A stretch of 64,000 bases of DNA from NCBI GenBank assembly GCA_029582265.1, contig CM055831.1, positions 28,148,189 to 28,212,188 of the forward strand, written 5' to 3'. Source of the DNA: Zoroaster sp. YZ-2022 (Eukaryota > Echinodermata > Asteroidea > Forcipulatida > Zoroasteridae). The notes beneath the pieces were generated by a model. It ran no database searches. It was not told the origin of the DNA and saw nothing but the letters and a program-made list of their open reading frames with translations. Below are positions 1-12,715 of the stretch, piece after piece (the first letter of the stretch is position 1; each line of letters begins with the position of its first letter). Position numbers and translations under genes: made by a program.

Positions 1-239
1 TATTCCCTCATATGCTGCTGGTGTGATAAGTTGTTTGAAGCAGCCACTGTCAGGCCCTTTGCAGTCTTAATGATTGGATACAATGTATCACAAACAGTTG
101 GAGAAAAATATATGGCAAATGTTGGTAAAATACTACAAAGGCTTTATTGGAGTGTAATCTCTTGAATTTAAAGATAATTGTCTGTAAAAGTGTAAACATT
201 ACATTATTCAAGAGTCACAGATTTAAAAAGTCATTTACG

Positions 240-323
240 GGCAATTGGAACCAAAAAATGGACCGGGTAATGACAGTTTTGGTCGGGTATCTGGATACCC
301 GGATACCCGGCACAGCCCTAGCT
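240..323. repeat. Dispersed terminus-like repeat (hAT-like?)
   Basis: The block contains the internally repeated 'ggatacccgg' and ends in 'cacagccctag'. Related stretches occur at 14612-14705 (reverse), 28612-28690, 5620-5680 and 61605-61694. On the reverse strand it reads CTAGGGCTGTGCCGGG, which resembles some hAT transposon ends. No second terminus or 8-bp duplication was found, so the class is a guess. Confidence 0.3.
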
Positions 324-878
324 ATGAAACAATTATATTAGGAGTTTCTACATGTATTTCAGCAAACCTTTAAAGTAATTAACCATGAGTTAATGTGAAA
401 TTATAAATTTGATTCAGTTTCCGATGACCTTCTCTTAGAAAGCGGGGAAATCTCTATAACTATGAGTGCATTAGAATATCTCTTTATTCACTGTCTAATT
501 GCTCTCCTAGTAATACCTCAACAAACAAAATGCTTGAATAATAATTTAATGTAGAAACGTTCCACTTACATGTAACTATTAAAACCTTCATACATTGAAA
601 TTATGTGCTATACATGTACACACTGGCTGTCATCAATTTAAATTTAGCCTATTTTATTTTCTGAAACATGACATTGATTGAAATAAATAGTGAATAATAA
701 ATCATGACAGTTCAAAGGTTCAAAGTGAACATTGACTGTTGTGAATCCCTTTGTACAGCTAGGCCTTCATGTCAAAATATGTAGAAATATCTTCATTTAA
801 TGTTCAGCTCATAAAACATAACACACATAATTGTTACATCACTGTGCTGTGTTATCTCTATTATTATTATTTTTCCAG

Positions 879-1482
879 TTCCACGTGGCATTGCAGCTAT
901 ACACAATCACTTAGTGGTTGTAGACCGCATCAGAAAAGTCATCAAGATGTACAACAATGATGGCACACTTGCCTTTAACTTCCACACAGTGCCTCATAGT
1001 GAGGTAAGGAAGACAGCAATGGACCTCTGGAGTGTAGCAGTAATAAGGGTAACATCATAATAGGTGATGTGAAGAGATGGTGGTGAGCTACAGCCCACTG
1101 ATGGCTCGTCATCCACACTATGCCAGTCAAACAGCACCTCACTTCCTGGCCATTGATAATAATAGAGTTGTAGTCAGTGGTTTTGACCAACATCAAGTAG
1201 ACATTGTTGATAGTACGGTACTTCATTACTCACAATCAAACCAACAATCAATGGTCAGGAAGTTCATAACTGCAGAGGGTGTATGCTTGTGACAGATCAG
1301 GCATACATTGCAGTAATGTGGATAATAACACTGGTCATATTCACCATTATGATGATGAAGGTAGATTCATTTCATGTATAGCTCAGGGTCTGTACTACCC
1401 CCTATGGGAATCACATTCACCGTAGATGGGCATCAGCTGGTAGCAGCAGACTGGAACTCAGTGAAGATATATATCACATAAT
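879..1482 (+). pseudogene. TRIM-NHL pseudo-exon, NHL repeats (copy A)
   Basis: A 'ttatttttccag' acceptor precedes sequence that translates to RGIAAIHNHLVVV and then runs in frame for about 50 residues of NHL beta-propeller. The frame is lost near 1040, where bases are missing relative to copies B and C (about 62820 in C). Further indels follow near 1080, 1130 and 1310. The last recognisable codons end in 'tatcacataatgtg' at about 1482. An AATAAA signal equivalent to the one in C remains near 1784. The intact homologues in B and C make decay of this copy clear. Assembly indels could explain one or two breaks but probably not all of them. Confidence 0.85.
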
Positions 1483-2292
1483 GTGATGTAATCCAACATG
1501 CTGCTGACTTACAATCTCCCTTGTCATCATCATATACGCAGTGAAATGTCCTCTTCAAGATATGTTACCCAAACATGTAATGTAGAATCTTGAGTATCAA
1601 TGTCACTCTATAGAATTAATCTTGTATCATTTATTATTAATGTTTGATATGACAAGAGATACAGAGCAAATACAATTCATTGACAATGAAGTCTTTACTT
1701 TGCTTCAAGAACCAACTCAAATGAATAATTGATTTAGATGTTTGCCCTTCACCAATTTAGCTAAGCACTTCTCCAGAGTCTTTAATAAAAGAAATCCACA
1801 TATGAACTAATAAATGAATTTATGACGAGGCTAGCTATTAATTCATTTCAAAAACAAGCCTCTGATGATTTGTTATATTTCATTTGTAATTGTTAAGTAT
1901 TTGGTTGCCTTTCTATGAGGAAAATACATTTTTATTTATTTTCATATTAAAAGGAAGTTGCCAGAATCACTGGTGAAAAAGTTACAAATATGGGTGATGC
2001 ATCGTAAGAGGGAGTTCCCTCATTTTGCTTTTGACATTGTCTGTTGATTTGTAAATGTTACTCTTTAATTATTCATATGTCAATATCTTGTCAATACTTT
2101 CTTTGTTTTCACTGATGGCCACCCATTGTTTGCCAATCACCAGTTGACAAAAACTACAATTGTGACATAGCAAAAGAAAGGTCTATACCCTCTGTTTTCC
2201 CCCTCTGGATCCACCCTTGTACAGAGTTACATAATGAACGTTATATTCTACACTGAGCTGCAACCTTATACAAGTCTAGTTTTTCCTCTCAC

Positions 2293-2401
2293 CTTTGTTG
2301 GAGCATCCTGAGCTGATCTCTTGGTTGAGGATGTTTCTGTTGAGAGACTGTTTTTGTTGACCCTGATCAGGTTTAATTAGAAGGGTTGTCATGCTGTCAA
2401 C
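2293..2401 (-). pseudogene. Converging small exon, degraded (copy A)
   Basis: This is the reverse-strand counterpart of the exon at 12104-12215. The acceptor 'tttcctcag' and a GT donor (AAAG|GT) are kept, as is the start VDSMTTLLI. Indels in the middle change the reading frame compared with copy B. It points toward the 3' end of TRIM pseudo-copy A, as it does in copy B. Confidence 0.55.
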
Positions 2402-2910
2402 CTGAGGAAATAAAAAACAATAGTACATTTTGATACACTGTTTGTAAATGTCATCATGTGCATGAATACTAAATGACAATCAAGAATTGCATATAAACAA
2501 TTGACCAGTCAATGTTTCATTTGGAAACAAGTTGTGAAATCTCATTCACAGTTTCTAACCAAAGCACTGTAGGTTTCTATGCAATCAACTTCAGGAAACC
2601 CATGACTCTTAATATCATAAATGAGCACCTAATTCAACATAATAATTTGTGAAATTACAAAAGAGGAGCTTCATTTGTCTTGATGTAAATTTACTTTTCA
2701 ACATATATGATTATTGTACACTTTTAAAAATAAGCATTCATAATTAGCTTTATACATTATATTGAACACTTTTACAAATGATAATCTTCATCAATTGTGT
2801 AATAAGCTTCATCAATTGTATCAATTGCAATGAACAAACTGTTTTGAGGTTTTCCTGTCCCAAGCCCCAATAACTTCCAATGGCAGATCCAGGGGGTGTG
2901 GGGGCCTTGG

Positions 2911-4960
2911 GGGATGAAGCCCCCTCCTCCCTGCTTTGGGTATTTTGTCATGTAATTATACCTTGTTGAAGTTGGTTGATATAAATACTACACTGTGTTA
3001 TTACTCAAAACAATTTGTTTGTACAAAACAATTTAGGGGAACACCGGATTTACTGCAAGAGGTATTACACCATATTGGAATGTCTCACAACCGACTTCAT
3101 TTGCAACCCCCTCTCTCTTTCAGTAGTCATGTCATGAAATGTGTAATCACAACATGCATCCTTTATCATGAGATTATTCCCGTGTTCCCTAAATTGTTTT
3201 GTTCCCTAAATTGTTTTGAGTAGTATATATACATGAGCATGATTCCATGTGGATCCAGTCTCTTGTAGAGTCTTCAATGAGGGTAATGACCTTCATTATA
3301 CTGTCATTTATTTAGTTGCTACAGTTCATCATACTCATGTGTATTACCAGGGAGGTTTGAAGGATGTGAACAAATCTCCTTCTAGATTTGGATTCTATTT
3401 AACAAGTTAAAGCTAAAGATGCCACTTCTTTTCTAAAAAACAAACAAAAAACAATTTAGGTGATAATGTGAACATTTGAATACATTTACAAATGTTCAAC
3501 TCATAATGAAATTCCTGGTGACACTTATGATACTATGTAATGTTTATATTCAAGTCTTGTGTACTTTTATCAATTGTTGGAATCTAATGCACCTTCTTAA
3601 TAAGGTCAATCCAATTCTATTTCTGAATGAATGTTTAATAGGAGGTTACACTTTGCTAAATTTCTTCTACAAGTTTGCTTACTTTCAAGATCTGCATTAT
3701 CAACCAACGTAGAAAGTTTCAGCTTAATGAGGTTGTGTCTTTAATGTCAAAAATAGTGAAAATACCTTTAAATTGTTTGTATATTATTATAAATTTTGTG
3801 TCTCATTCAGTCAGAAATTCAGTCAAGAAATGATTTACAAATTTGTATTTATATGATAGTCTCCTCAGACAGAAAGATTAAGAGATGTTTGATTCCATCA
3901 TCAACTTTACAAGTACACATTATATGTAAAAATGTGTGCAAATTATTATTGTTTTTATCCACAATTTGTCCATTCCTCAATGGAGTAACTAAATTTCAAG
4001 CCACTGAAAACCTCAAACTTGTGCTCTAATGTTTCTTTTGTTGATGAATTTCAACATAAATATTCATTAGACTTTCAAGGACATTTGTTTCACAATCTCC
4101 TTTAATTACTGGTATATCATCTAGAGACTTTTGGTTTATTGACTATTATTATGTGATTGTTGATTAAGTTCAATTTAGTTTCAATAAGATTTAATTTACT
4201 TGTCATTCATATTGCAATCCATAAAGCTCTCTCTGCATGCTACAAACAAGTATCAAACTAGCTGCTCAGGATGGAATGTTTGCCTATTGTTCACATGGTG
4301 GATTAGTGGGACAATAACTGCTGGTATGTCTGCACTGGAGTGTGCACCATGATGTGTTAATAGAGGATTTTATTATCGGGGCGTCCACATATGTTGTCGT
4401 AATAAAAAGTAGTGTTGAAATTGGTTTTGTTTTTAATTATTTTGATGTGCCACTGACCATCCCTCAGCATATCCCAACATTTACATTTATTTACCCGATA
4501 CGAGCTCTCTTGTGTATTACATTTGCCGACAAGGTGACAGTTTGTTTCAAAGAAGACATAAAAAGGAGGTGTTAAGTGGTCATTTGAAACCAACAGTAGG
4601 ATCCATAATCAGTCGGTTTGAAAGGTATTATTGGTTGCGGGTTTGATCCTTTCAATTGGGCAGCATATTTTTACAATCACCTAATCTCCTATCAGTTGAA
4701 AAGACATTTATAAGGATGAAATTTTACAATCACCTAATCTCCTATCAGTTGAAAAGGCTTATGAGGGATGAAATCGGTTGCTTATGATGAGCTGCAAATT
4801 ATGGATATCAGAAAATTGATGGAGGGACAAATTGGCTGAATACTAATTAAAAAGTAGACAAAACTTACCGATACGTTTGTTAAGTTTTTTTTTGATGAGT
4901 GCGCATCCTAAACTTTAGACTCATTTCTTGACTGACCGATCAACCGATACCACGTTCAAC
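2911..4960. other. AT-rich sequence without recognised gene
   Basis: I see no convincing exon, RNA gene or transposon end here. The only internal structure noted is a 53-bp-spaced direct duplication at 4671-4765, in which 'ttacaatcacctaatctcct' occurs twice. Short open frames are not supported by codon pattern or homology that I recognise. Confidence 0.5.
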
Positions 4961-5159
4961 GGGAATAGTCAAGTTTGGTCTATTTTGAGAAAAAGGGCCC
5001 AATTGGTAAAATTCATTCTTTCAAGAAACAATGTTTATTGACAGGTTTATTGACATTTAACTAAAGTTCATTGTGATAGAAACATATTAATATTCAAGTT
5101 CTGATTTTAGATTTAATTTTGTGCAGTTTATTAGTTTAATATTTCAGAAAATCGTGTCC

Positions 5160-5440
5160 TTATCAAAGCCAACATGGCGTACGGGATATCCTTATTTAGA
5201 AGGCGGCGCGAAGGCAAAGCACATGAATCGTTTTCCACAACGGGTTAGTTCCTACCACGCCCTTTTACCAATGACATTATTCAACACGTGTTTGTGACCT
5301 GAACATTAAAGTCAACTGTCTTAAAGCGCTCTGATCACGACGCACCAGTGATTATTGCATTCTGATGATCGATGGTAGTCACTCCTGACAGTCCCTGCCG
5401 AGGCCGCTGTAGCCGTGATGCACCGCCATGCGTCGTGCTA
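5160..5440. promoter_or_regulatory. CpG-richer promoter-like island
   Basis: This stretch is more GC- and CpG-rich than its surroundings. It contains CAACATGGCG (YY1-like) at about 5170, an E-box CACGTG at about 5286 and several CG-containing blocks. The 21-bp 'ggatatccttatttagaagg' piece at 5191 is shared, in varying orientation, with arm B (15436) and arm C (60846), so part of it is a dispersed repeat. No attached gene was identified, so promoter function is only suggested. Confidence 0.3.
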
Positions 5441-6072
5441 GATCAATTTTACGGTTTTATTTCGAAATAACTTTCCGTAAATTAATACATATTTTGTCAC
5501 CAAGATGTTATACTTTAATAAAGATCGAATTAAATATGGTATCCTCGTATTATAAGTCAATTTTGTTAACGTTTACGTATTTGTACACCAAAGGCATGTT
5601 TTCAACAAGAATGAAACGAATCCGGTATCCCAATTTCCTGATTTCGGTATCCGGTTCCAAAATATCCAGCACAGCCTACAGGTATCTAGAATCCAGAAAA
5701 GGCAGGGTCTTAATTACAACTAGCTCATACACAGTGATGCAAGACCGTAGCCAAAGGAAGTGTGTGACACCCCCCCCCCCATATCGATTTTCATTTGGCA
5801 AATTGATCATGCCTACCTGAACCCTCACCCAGCAATTTTGAAGGTATCAATTGTTTCCCCTCTGAAGACAATCTACAAATTGCTCACACTCCCCAAAAAA
5901 AGAAAGGAAAAGGGATTATGCAGTGATGGACAGATGGATGAAGGGCTTACAGTATGCCTGCAAGACAAAATACCACTAAGTAGGTACCTTGAATACCTCT
6001 TATTGTGAGGGATGAGAGGTTTGGGATACATATTCAGAATTAAAGAATGTGGGTTGAATCGGCCGTACATGT

Positions 6073-6330
6073 GTCCTTAGCAAGACCTTAACCAATTGCT
6101 TCTCTCCACCCAGGGTTAAACATGGGTACCTGTGAGGCAGAGTTGGTTGATTAGCCTATATCTGTAATGGCAGCAATTGGCTGTATACTCCCAGGGCTGA
6201 GATGGTTTCAGGAATGATTTATGAGCCTGGGCCTTATGAGCCTTGGGGGGGTAATGATATAATGCCTTGAGCACCACTTAGTTGGTGGATACAAAGCATT
6301 ATAAGTCCACATTATTATTATTATTATTAT
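6073..6330 (+). mobile_element. tRNA-derived SINE, 5'-truncated
   Basis: The sequence matches the tail half of the SINE at 59272-59826: 'gcttctctccaccca', 'gggtacctgtga', 'gatggtttcaggaatgattt', 'ttagttggtggatac'. It ends in an (ATT)n tail at 6313-6330. The tRNA head is missing. It lies upstream of the RING pseudo-exon of copy D, a different position from the SINE in copy C, so the two insertions are independent. Confidence 0.75.
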
Positions 6331-6409
6331 GTCAGGAAGTCAGGATATGTGTATGTGCATGTTGGTTTGTTCTCAATCTTCTTTTTTTATATCATTTATA
6401 CAGATAGAA

Positions 6410-7631
6410 ATGGCTACTTCTAAACCAACATTGGGTTCAGCTCTAAGAAAATCAGCAAGGATCATCTTGAGTGCAGGGATTTGCAAAGAGGGGTACAGAC
6501 AACCCAAAATACTGGGGTGTGTCACAGCTTCGTGAAAACTGTTTAGATGAATACCACTACCAAATACAAGGATGCTGTCATAATTCCTTGTCCTTTTGTC
6601 GCAGGAGACACAACTTCCAATGGGTGTTCAGGCCTCAAGACCAACTTCTATCTAATTGGTCTTGTTGAGATCACATTGCAACAGAAGTGGTCAGCTCGGG
6701 TAATATCAGTAATTTTAGATGTGTGATGAAGAGAATGAGGCTATCCCCGTCTTGACTGTCCCAGAACCTCTGTGTAAATTTAAAATACACTCCAGAATCG
6801 CGATCTCGACCCATACCATTGCTACTGGATACTTATTCGGGGGAAGGTAGAAAAAGGAGACAAAACAAAACGCGTCCAGAATGCCAAACCCATGAGGTGG
6901 AAGTGACACGGTTTTACTGTAACATGTGACAAGTTGATTCCCAGATTTGCACTGTCCTAGACCACTGTACCACAACATGGTACATTGATTGCAACCAACC
7001 CTCACCCACATATAAACAGTCTTTGGGCTCAACCCTTTACTCCTTGAAGGAGTTCTAAAGGAACTTGAACAATCTCTGGCAACTCCTCAAATAAAAAGAA
7101 AAACTGGCATACGGTTGAAGAACCATGGCGGTGAAGAACAGGCTGATGAGGTCAGGCTGGGTAACAGCTCAGAGGAGTCGCATCATTGATGAAATCAAAA
7201 ACCTCCACAAAGATCATAACAACAAATTGGATGAATATGAGCAAACAGTGAGTGTAATCTCACAACAAATACAGCTTCACTAGAGACCGCCAAGATGTCA
7301 CCAACAATTCATCAGATCCTGACTTCCTTGCCTCTATCCCTATCAGCAAGGACTTGAAATTCCAGCAGTCAAAGTATTCCAAAATTGATCACAAGTCTTC
7401 ATCTGAGATTCAGGAAGTCAGAGGGTTGGTGATATCAATCTTGGCAAGGTGGAGATGCAGGAACCCAAGTGGGGGCTGTGTGGGGAATTTGCAAACAGGG
7501 TGGTTCAGGAGAATTCCATGGCTTGGGTATTGCCTTTTCAACCTGGTGATAGATTGCAGGACAGACTGGGGTAACAAAAACAGTGGGTAATCTCAGCATC
7601 AGGGACATCAGAAAAAAACATTCCTAAGGAG
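6410..7631 (+). pseudogene. TRIM-NHL pseudo-exon, RING/B-box/coiled coil (copy D)
   Basis: It begins at an ATG preceded by 'cagatagaa', exactly as in the intact genes, with the N-terminus MATSKPTLGSAL. The exon is about 90 bp shorter than the intact 1309-bp exon. The frame breaks within about 35 codons (GKDHLEC-equivalent region onward), the RING cysteines fall into different frames, and stops follow. The coiled-coil stretch near 7190-7260 is nearly identical to copy C. The 3' donor (aaggag|gtaagt) survives at 7632. Intron-like sequence matching C continues to about 7740. It is a dead copy, or less likely a badly assembled one. Confidence 0.85.
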
Positions 7632-8140
7632 GTAAGTTTTTAAAATGTACATATTATTCGATAGCATGGTAGTGAATTTTCTGTTAAAACAAGACTGTTG
7701 GGCAGTACATTTCATAATTTTAATTTTACACGTCAATTCACAAAGCTACAAATCAATAACAGTTGCTCGAGGCGTATACAAATTTTTTGACCAGGTGGAG
7801 AATTAAACACGCCATGGAAAACTCCGGAATATTTGTATGCAGCTTTTACGGGAGTAATGATGACATGCTCGGAATTTTCCCACCATGTTCTTTCCATGCT
7901 GTGTTGAAAAAACAACAGGGCCCAAAAAATTTTTATTCCGCCGAACTGTTAAAAATTAAAAATTAAAAATTGCACAGTGAAAAACAGCCAAAAAGAGACA
8001 AATGCCTGTAGGTTTCAAGTAATGATTTTCAACCCCTTATAACACAAACTTTAATTCATTTTTATGACTTATTAGACATCCATAATACCCTAAAATATCA
8101 TTTGACTCTCAATTTGTTTGTTAGTTTTAAAAAAAAAAAA
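7632..8140. other. Remnant intron of copy D up to the gap
   Basis: 7640-7745 and 8050-8130 match the intron of copy C just after the RING exon ('aacaagactg', 'gactctcaattt...ttgttagtttt'). The middle, about 7750-8040, does not match and holds no recognised gene. The segment ends in a poly-A run immediately before the N gap. Confidence 0.55.
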
Positions 8141-8640
8141 NNNNNNNNNNNNNNNNNNNNNNNNNNNNNNNNNNNNNNNNNNNNNNNNNNNNNNNNNNNN
8201 NNNNNNNNNNNNNNNNNNNNNNNNNNNNNNNNNNNNNNNNNNNNNNNNNNNNNNNNNNNNNNNNNNNNNNNNNNNNNNNNNNNNNNNNNNNNNNNNNNNN
8301 NNNNNNNNNNNNNNNNNNNNNNNNNNNNNNNNNNNNNNNNNNNNNNNNNNNNNNNNNNNNNNNNNNNNNNNNNNNNNNNNNNNNNNNNNNNNNNNNNNNN
8401 NNNNNNNNNNNNNNNNNNNNNNNNNNNNNNNNNNNNNNNNNNNNNNNNNNNNNNNNNNNNNNNNNNNNNNNNNNNNNNNNNNNNNNNNNNNNNNNNNNNN
8501 NNNNNNNNNNNNNNNNNNNNNNNNNNNNNNNNNNNNNNNNNNNNNNNNNNNNNNNNNNNNNNNNNNNNNNNNNNNNNNNNNNNNNNNNNNNNNNNNNNNN
8601 NNNNNNNNNNNNNNNNNNNNNNNNNNNNNNNNNNNNNNNN
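8141..8640. other. Assembly gap (500 N)
   Basis: Exactly 500 N. The round size suggests a placeholder, so the true distance between copy D and the block at 8641 is unknown. Confidence 0.99.
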
Positions 8641-9900
8641 TGTTTTGTTGACACATGTGATCACATGGTTTGTTTTAAGACTGAAAGTCTTAATGTCTAA
8701 ATCTACTGCTTCTACAAGGATGCTTTCTCTCTTTGAACCAAGATGTACTTGAATCAACCAGTTTCAGTTCAATGTGAGTCCAAGTCTTGAGAAAAAAATG
8801 TTTACGAAAAAAACATTCCCAAGTTTTACATATAGAAAACATTGGAGTAAATGTTCTATTTTGTATTTTTTGTTTTAAATTAAGCACTTGAGATATAATT
8901 TATATTTCAAGTTAGCTTGTCATATAATAATTTTGATCATTTTGTGTTCATGTCATTACCAATGTTACTGTACCTTCAGTTGTGTAAGTTCTCATTTGAG
9001 ATGCACCAGCTGTATCTGTGTGTTTCTGGATACTGCAAATTGTTCCAGATTTTTGGGAACAAAAGTAATTTATATTTTTACAACAAAATCAGGAGGGCAT
9101 TCATGAATGGGAATAAAAGAGTGACACTTTTGTCTTTGACCTCAGGATAAATACCCTTCGTGGTTGTGACCATGGGTACCAATAAGGACATTACCTATGG
9201 TTTTGCTGGTTCTTTATCCCTGTGGCCGTGACACAATCGGGTTCTTTATCCTGTGATCAACACCATGCCATCCAATTCCTTTTGAATCCAATTGTCATCT
9301 TTTTCAGTTAAATATTTCTAATATTTCCTAATATTGATTCAGTAAAATTAAATTTTCATGTTTTGAGTTCAAGAGTAGATTTTAACAGGTCTCATGGAAT
9401 CGGTGTCTAGGTTTAAAGATGAACACACAGTGACTAGGAAAATTACTGGCTCCATTTATGCAGCAACAACGGTAATATGGACCTTTATCATTAATAAGTT
9501 ATTAATTTTCAGTCAGTGAGTTAATCTAAAACTAGCACTCTGATTCCATGCCCTCGTTGATCGTGACAATACTGCCCTTTAAGCTAGGGAGGTGTGGGGT
9601 CATGAAACCTTGTGTGATTATATTAATATTCTAACTTGATCTCATGGTCATGAAAACATTATCTCTTATTGGCTTGAATCTTAACGATATTTAAATTCTT
9701 TTGAAACAATCTTCCTACAGATCATTCTGGTTGGGTAGTTAGAATAACATGATAGCTTCAATGTTGTAGCATGCTGCCCTCTTTCTGTCAGCAATGACCA
9801 TGATAACATCAGATCGTGTTGTACATGTGTCAGCTTGTTCATGGATCTTTGTAAAACTTAATGGTAAGTTTCTGTGATACTTGATAGTAAAGCTACTTCT
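8641..9900 (+). repeat. Dispersed block shared with both arms
   Basis: It matches 24781-25542 continued at 31978-32350 (same orientation, across element 3), and the reverse of 50889-51320. It includes 'gcttctacaaggatgctttc', 'aggagggcattcatgaatgg' and 'gttctttatccctgtggccg'. It contains a MITE at about 9368-9582 whose 'ggtaatatggacc' at 9471-9483 is the empty site of element 3. No coding capacity was recognised. Confidence 0.75.
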
Positions 9901-10780
9901 TTCTTCAATTGTCAAATAATTCTAATATTTGATTAACCTCACAATTTGTTTATTTTTCATTCCATATATAGAAATAATTGCGACAATATCAGGGTTTTTT
10001 TGATGAAGAAAACAACAAGGATGTGAACTACAATAATAATGAAACATACATGTAAGTAAAAATTATAAGTTAAGAGATTTGATTTATTGACATCACTCAA
10101 CTGAGGAGGGAGATTGTGGGAACAAACAATGAATTGACTTGTTATAATATTGTTTTAATAAACCTGATTGGAGACGAAGAATCAAATGACTTTATATTAC
10201 AATCTGATCTAATAAATGTTAATTAAATGCAAATTGAATTAATCAACAGTAAAACTTAATAGTCAATAAAATAAGAGTCTCTAGATTATGCTCCTAAATT
10301 AAAGGAGGGAATTTGAAGAAAACAAAATCTGCATTATTAATGTTGAAAATTAATTAGCAAAGACACACAGACCATAGATTTGAGTTATTTCATTGATGTA
10401 TGGGAAATACACATGTGAAAACTATCAGAAATAGAATACGATTGACCAAAATAACAATTTCCACTGGGTTCCAAAATTAAATCTCAAACTTGATTTTTAA
10501 ATTATAACAAAATGATAAAAAGGTATGGTAGACCATTGTTAAATTTGACCTGATTACAAAATGACACAATTATTATATGAAAGCTAACTTGATGTGAAGT
10601 TTGTAAAGGTATCAATCATCCTGAGATATTATTTCCTATTTCTGTAAACATCATGAATGTTTTTATTTTTCATAAATTGTTGCATGATTGCCAGAGTTAC
10701 AACATTGACCATGATCAGTACTTGGATGGAGACCATTCTATGAATTATTTGAGGGTTGTGTGGCTGGTCTGAGGCATGGT
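9901..10780. other. AT-rich sequence, nothing recognised
   Basis: I see no gene, RNA or clear repeat structure. A short piece ('ttattatatgaaagctaact' near 10570) recurs near 51076. Confidence 0.45.
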
Positions 10781-11470
10781 AATGCCTTAATAATATCACT
10801 AGGGGTTCACATCCTTCAGATGTAGTTTAAGAACCCAGGACACATATCACTAGTCTGAGGTATGGTAATGCCTTAATAACATCATCAGGGTTCACATCCT
10901 TCAGATGTAGTTTAGAACCCCAGGACCTAGTCTGAGGTATGGTAATGTCTAATAACATCACCAGGGGTTCACATCCTTCAGATGTAGTTTCCCAGGAAAT
11001 CCCACTAGTCTGAGGTATGGCCTTAATAACATCATCCTTCAGGGTAGTTTCAAACCCAGGACACATATCACTAGTCTGAGGTATGGTAAGTGCCTTAATA
11101 ACATCACCAGGGGGGAACCCAGATGACACATATCACTAGTCTGAGGTATGGTAATGCCTTAATAACATCACCAGGGTTCACATCCTTCAGATGTAGTTTA
11201 AGAACCCAGGACACATATCACTAGTCTGAGGTATGGTAATGCCTTTAATAACATCACAGGGGTTCACATCCTTCAGATGTAGTTAAGAACCCAGGACACA
11301 TATCACTAGTCTGAGGTATGGTAATGCCAGGGTTCACATAATAACATCACAGGGGTTCACATCCTTCAGATGTGGTTTAAGAACCCAGGACACATATATA
11401 GTCTGAATGTTACGGTAGGGTACCGGTTTGCCTTAATAACATCCTGCAGGTTTCACCAGATGTAGTTTAA
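10780..11470. repeat. Minisatellite, about 85-bp unit
   Basis: 'tagtctgaggtatggtaatg' recurs at about 10851, 10928, 11006, 11072, 11137, 11222 and 11307, with a 'ttcacatccttcagatgtag' partner in most units. Full units are 85 bp and several are shortened by internal deletions. Long reverse-strand open frames across it are by-products of the repetition. Confidence 0.9.
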
Positions 11471-12103
11471 GAACACATATCATGACACAAAAGGTGTTTG
11501 GAGAAAACAACTTTTAAGAAAACAACATTTTGTAAATTCTACATTACAATTCTTGTTTTCTCAAGATGAAAATACTTCAAACAACATCATTTCCCAGGAT
11601 GCTTGATAATTTCCCAGGATGCCCCTCACACCCACCGGATCTGCCATTGCGAAGTTATTTGGGCTTGGGACAGGAAAACCTCAAAATAGTTTGTTCATTG
11701 CAATATATACAATTAGCTTTATTACACAATTGATGAAGATTATCATTTGTAAAAGTGTACAGTAATCATATATGTTGAAAGGTAAATTTAAATCAAGAAA
11801 ATTGAAACTCTTCTTTAGTAATTTTACAAATTATTGTTGAATTAGTTGCTCATTTATGATATTAAGAGTCATGGGTTTCCTGAAGATAATTTCTGTCTGG
11901 AATGGGACAGAAATGATTGCATAGAAACCTACAGTGCTTTGGTTAGAAACTGTGAATGAGATTTCACAACTTGTTTCCAAATGAAACATTGACTGGTCAA
12001 TTGTTTATATGCAATTCTTGATTGTCATTTAGTATTCATGCACATGATGACATTTTACAAACAGTGTATCAAGAATGTACTATTCATTTTTATTTCCCTC
12101 CAG

Positions 12104-12215
12104 GTTGACAGCATGACAACCCTTCTAATTGACCTGATCAGAGGTCAACAAGAAACAGTCTCAGCAAGAAACATCCTCAACCAAGAGAGATCAGCTCAGG
12201 ATGCTCCAACAAAAG
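12104..12215 (+). CDS. Internal exon of an unidentified converging gene
   Basis: A 112-bp open stretch starts after a good polypyrimidine acceptor ('tatttccctccag') and ends at AAAAG|GTAAGAG, a strong donor. It encodes VDSMTTLLIDLIRGQQETVS followed by ARNILNQERSAQDAPTK. I do not recognise the protein. It faces the 3' end of the minus-strand TRIM gene about 800 bp away, so the two genes converge. The degraded exon in copy A preserves both splice sites, which supports exon status. Neighbouring exons are not identifiable inside the repeat. Confidence 0.5.
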
Positions 12216-12715
12216 GTAAGAGGAAGAAAACTAGACTTGTATAAGGTGCAGCTCAGGTGTAGAATATAACCTTTCCATTATGCAACTCTGTACAAGGGTG
12301 GATCCAGAGGGGGAAAAGAGAGGTATAGACCTTTCTTTTACTATGTCACAATTGTAGTTTTTTGTCAACTGGTGATTGGCAAACAATGGGTGACCATCAG
12401 TGAAAACAAAGAGAAAGTATTGACAAGATATTGACATATGAATAATTAAAGAGTAACATTTACAAATCAACAGACAATGTCAAAAGCAAAATGAGGGAAC
12501 TCCCTCTAAAGGTATTTGTAACTTTTTCACTAGTGATTCCTGGCAACTTCCTTTTAATATGAAAAATAAATATAAATGTATTTTCCTCATAGAAAGGCAA
12601 CCAAATACTTAACAATTACAAATGAAATATAACAAATCATCAGAGGCTTGTTTTTTAAATGAATTGATAGCTAGCCTCGTCATAAATTCATTTATTAGTT
12701 CGTATGTGGATTTCT

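Larger units (their letters stand above)
1..2910 (+). repeat. Partial TRIM-locus copy A (3' half)
   Basis: This segment matches arm C from about 61371 onward in the same orientation, and arm B from about 14945 down to 11635 in reverse. It starts inside the intron between the RING and NHL exons, includes the NHL pseudo-exon and the converging small exon, and ends near 2880-2910, where the shared 'ggcagatcc' stretch gives way to other sequence. It is more diverged from B and C than they are from each other, with many short indels. It lacks the 362-bp MITE found in B and C. Confidence 0.85.

Noticed and set aside
8090..8757. Long open frames crossing the first N gap
   Set aside because: They consist almost wholly of unknown residues; the same holds for 32503-33277.
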